Assembly (NCBI GenBank): GCA_963772645.1 | Contig: CAVYYD010000006.1 | Location: 62,001 to 126,000, forward strand | Origin: DASSQJ01 sp963772645 | GTDB taxonomy: Bacteria > Actinomycetota > Actinomycetes > Actinomycetales > Dermatophilaceae | Length of the DNA stretch: 64,000 nucleotides | Reading direction: 5' to 3' | Shown here: positions 63,302 through 64,000 of the stretch, one piece after another | How the letters are laid out: each line of letters starts with the position of its first letter | Position numbering within the stretch: the stretch's first letter is position 1 | The notes under the pieces: generated by a model | Databases searched by the model: none | Seen by the model: the letters and a program-made list of their open reading frames with translations, nothing else | What the model was told of the DNA's origin: nothing | Program-made: the position numbers and the translations under genes

Positions 63302-63985
63302 TCACCCGACGAGCAGGGTGAGGGCGCGCGCCGCCACCGTGGCCACGGCGAGCACCAGCAGGAGCGCTCCGACCCCCGGCCGGTGTCGCACCTCCGCGGC
63401 CTCCGGCGCCGCCGCACGGGCGACGACCCGGCGGTCGTCGAGCGCCGCCGCCACCTGGGCGGCAGTCGGCGGCCGGTGCCGGGCCGGATCCACCGCGGCC
63501 GCGCGCGGCTCCTCCTCACGCCAGGGTCCGAGGGCCACGTGGTCACCGTCCTCGAGGAGGAGGACGACCTCGCGGGCGCCGACGCGCACCGCGGTCACGG
63601 CCGACAACGGGATGGTGTGCCGGACCAACCCACCCGAGAGGGTCACCGCGTCCGGGCCGGCCACCGACGAGGAGAGCGCCCAGCCCAGGCCCGAGACGAC
63701 GATGCTGGCGGCCCCGAGCCCCAGGCCGATGACCGAGGCCCCCTCCCCCATGACCTCGGGCAGCAGCCACCATACGGCGGCCGGCACCCCGAGCGCGCCC
63801 ACCAGGCCGAGGACGCGCCGCCAGGCCGGCGGCCGGGCGACCGCGGGCAGGGCCGCGGCGCGCGCCGTCTCCGGCACCGGCTCGGTCCCGGCCAGCGGGT
63901 CGTCCTCGAGGTCCGGGTCCACCGACGAGTCGTCCGCCAGGGGCAGGTCGGGCAGGGCCCGGAGCGGCGCCACGGCCGGCTCCAC
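63302..63985 (-). CDS. membrane protein with PH-like domain, possibly incomplete at window edge
   Basis: 227 residues from a GTG at 63985, but the frame stays open to the window end, so the true start may lie outside. A polar Asp/Pro-rich N-terminus precedes two membrane helices (VLGLVGALGVPAAVWWLL and ASVIGLGLGAASIVVSGLGWAL). A PH-like beta region follows (VTLSGGLVRHTIPLSAVTAV, then EVVLLLEDGDHVALG). A last helix ends the protein (GALLLVLAVATVAARALTLL). It resembles bacterial PH-domain membrane proteins of unknown role. Confidence 0.7.
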   Translation of the reverse strand: MEPAVAPLRALPDLPLADDSSVDPDLEDDPLAGTEPVPETARAAALPAVARPPAWRRVLGLVGALGVPAAVWWLLPEVMGEGASVIGLGLGAASIVVSGLGWALSSSVAGPDAVTLSGGLVRHTIPLSAVTAVRVGAREVVLLLEDGDHVALGPWREEEPRAAAVDPARHRPPTAAQVAAALDDRRVVARAAAPEAAEVRHRPGVGALLLVLAVATVAARALTLLVG

Positions 63986-64000
63986 CCCGTGCGCGTGGAC

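Overview
The window is very GC-rich, almost every base is coding, and start codons include many GTG and one apparent TTG. The gene content is that of a high-GC actinobacterium: a GuaB1-type GMP reductase, F420-dependent glucose-6-phosphate dehydrogenase plus a second F420-type luciferase-fold enzyme, DUF3073, valine dehydrogenase, a DrrAB-type ABC exporter and an actinobacterial tRNA cluster. A member of or near the Intrasporangiaceae is a reasonable guess but is inference. No prophage, insertion sequence, CRISPR array or rRNA was found.

Layout. 1-7.7 kb: oxidoreductases, a serine carboxypeptidase, a transglutaminase-like protein, a sugar-phosphate mutarotase, and two unrelated manganese exporters (GDT1/MneA type and TerC type). 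Each exporter has its own yybP-ykoY manganese riboswitch and a hairpin masking its ribosome binding site. 7.7-18 kb: a light-response island. A CarH/LitR-type B12 photoreceptor is divergent from an overlapping operon (FAD oxidoreductase, DUF1365, cyclopropane-fatty-acid-synthase-like methyltransferase, SRPBCC, SDR, CPBP protease, photolyase) and is followed by a second fatty-acid methyltransferase and a DUF1295 membrane protein. The likely job is light-induced modification of unsaturated membrane lipids together with DNA photorepair. 18-25 kb: housekeeping genes, then an autoregulated HTH/Clp-N gene pair and tRNA-Glu, -Asp and -Phe. 25-33 kb: a blue-copper protein, a PadR-DUF1048-ABC efflux operon, a Mg2+ P-type ATPase and a secreted beta-helix protein. 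33-46 kb: aldolase, methyltransferase, DNA ligase, F420 enzymes, CoA-transferase, valine dehydrogenase and an NCS1 permease with a cysteine hydrolase. 46-51 kb: purM and the proton-translocating transhydrogenase pntAB. 51-64 kb: an acidic repeat protein coupled to a membrane coiled-coil protein, an acyl-CoA synthetase, an S1P-lyase-like enzyme, a transporter, a PQQ-type sugar dehydrogenase lipoprotein, an alkyltransferase-like protein, a two-component system and an aminotransferase.

Data quality. About seventeen genes, including normally single-copy purM and pntA, are split by one or more single-base frameshifts, mostly in GC-rich runs. Both reading frames keep family motifs with no other decay. 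I therefore treat these as likely sequencing or assembly errors and annotate each as one gene across its frames.

Expression. Several genes begin about 7-8 bases after a TANNNT box, which points to leaderless transcripts, as is common in actinobacteria. Unassigned stretches are all shorter than 300 bases. The first 95 bases hold nothing I can assign.
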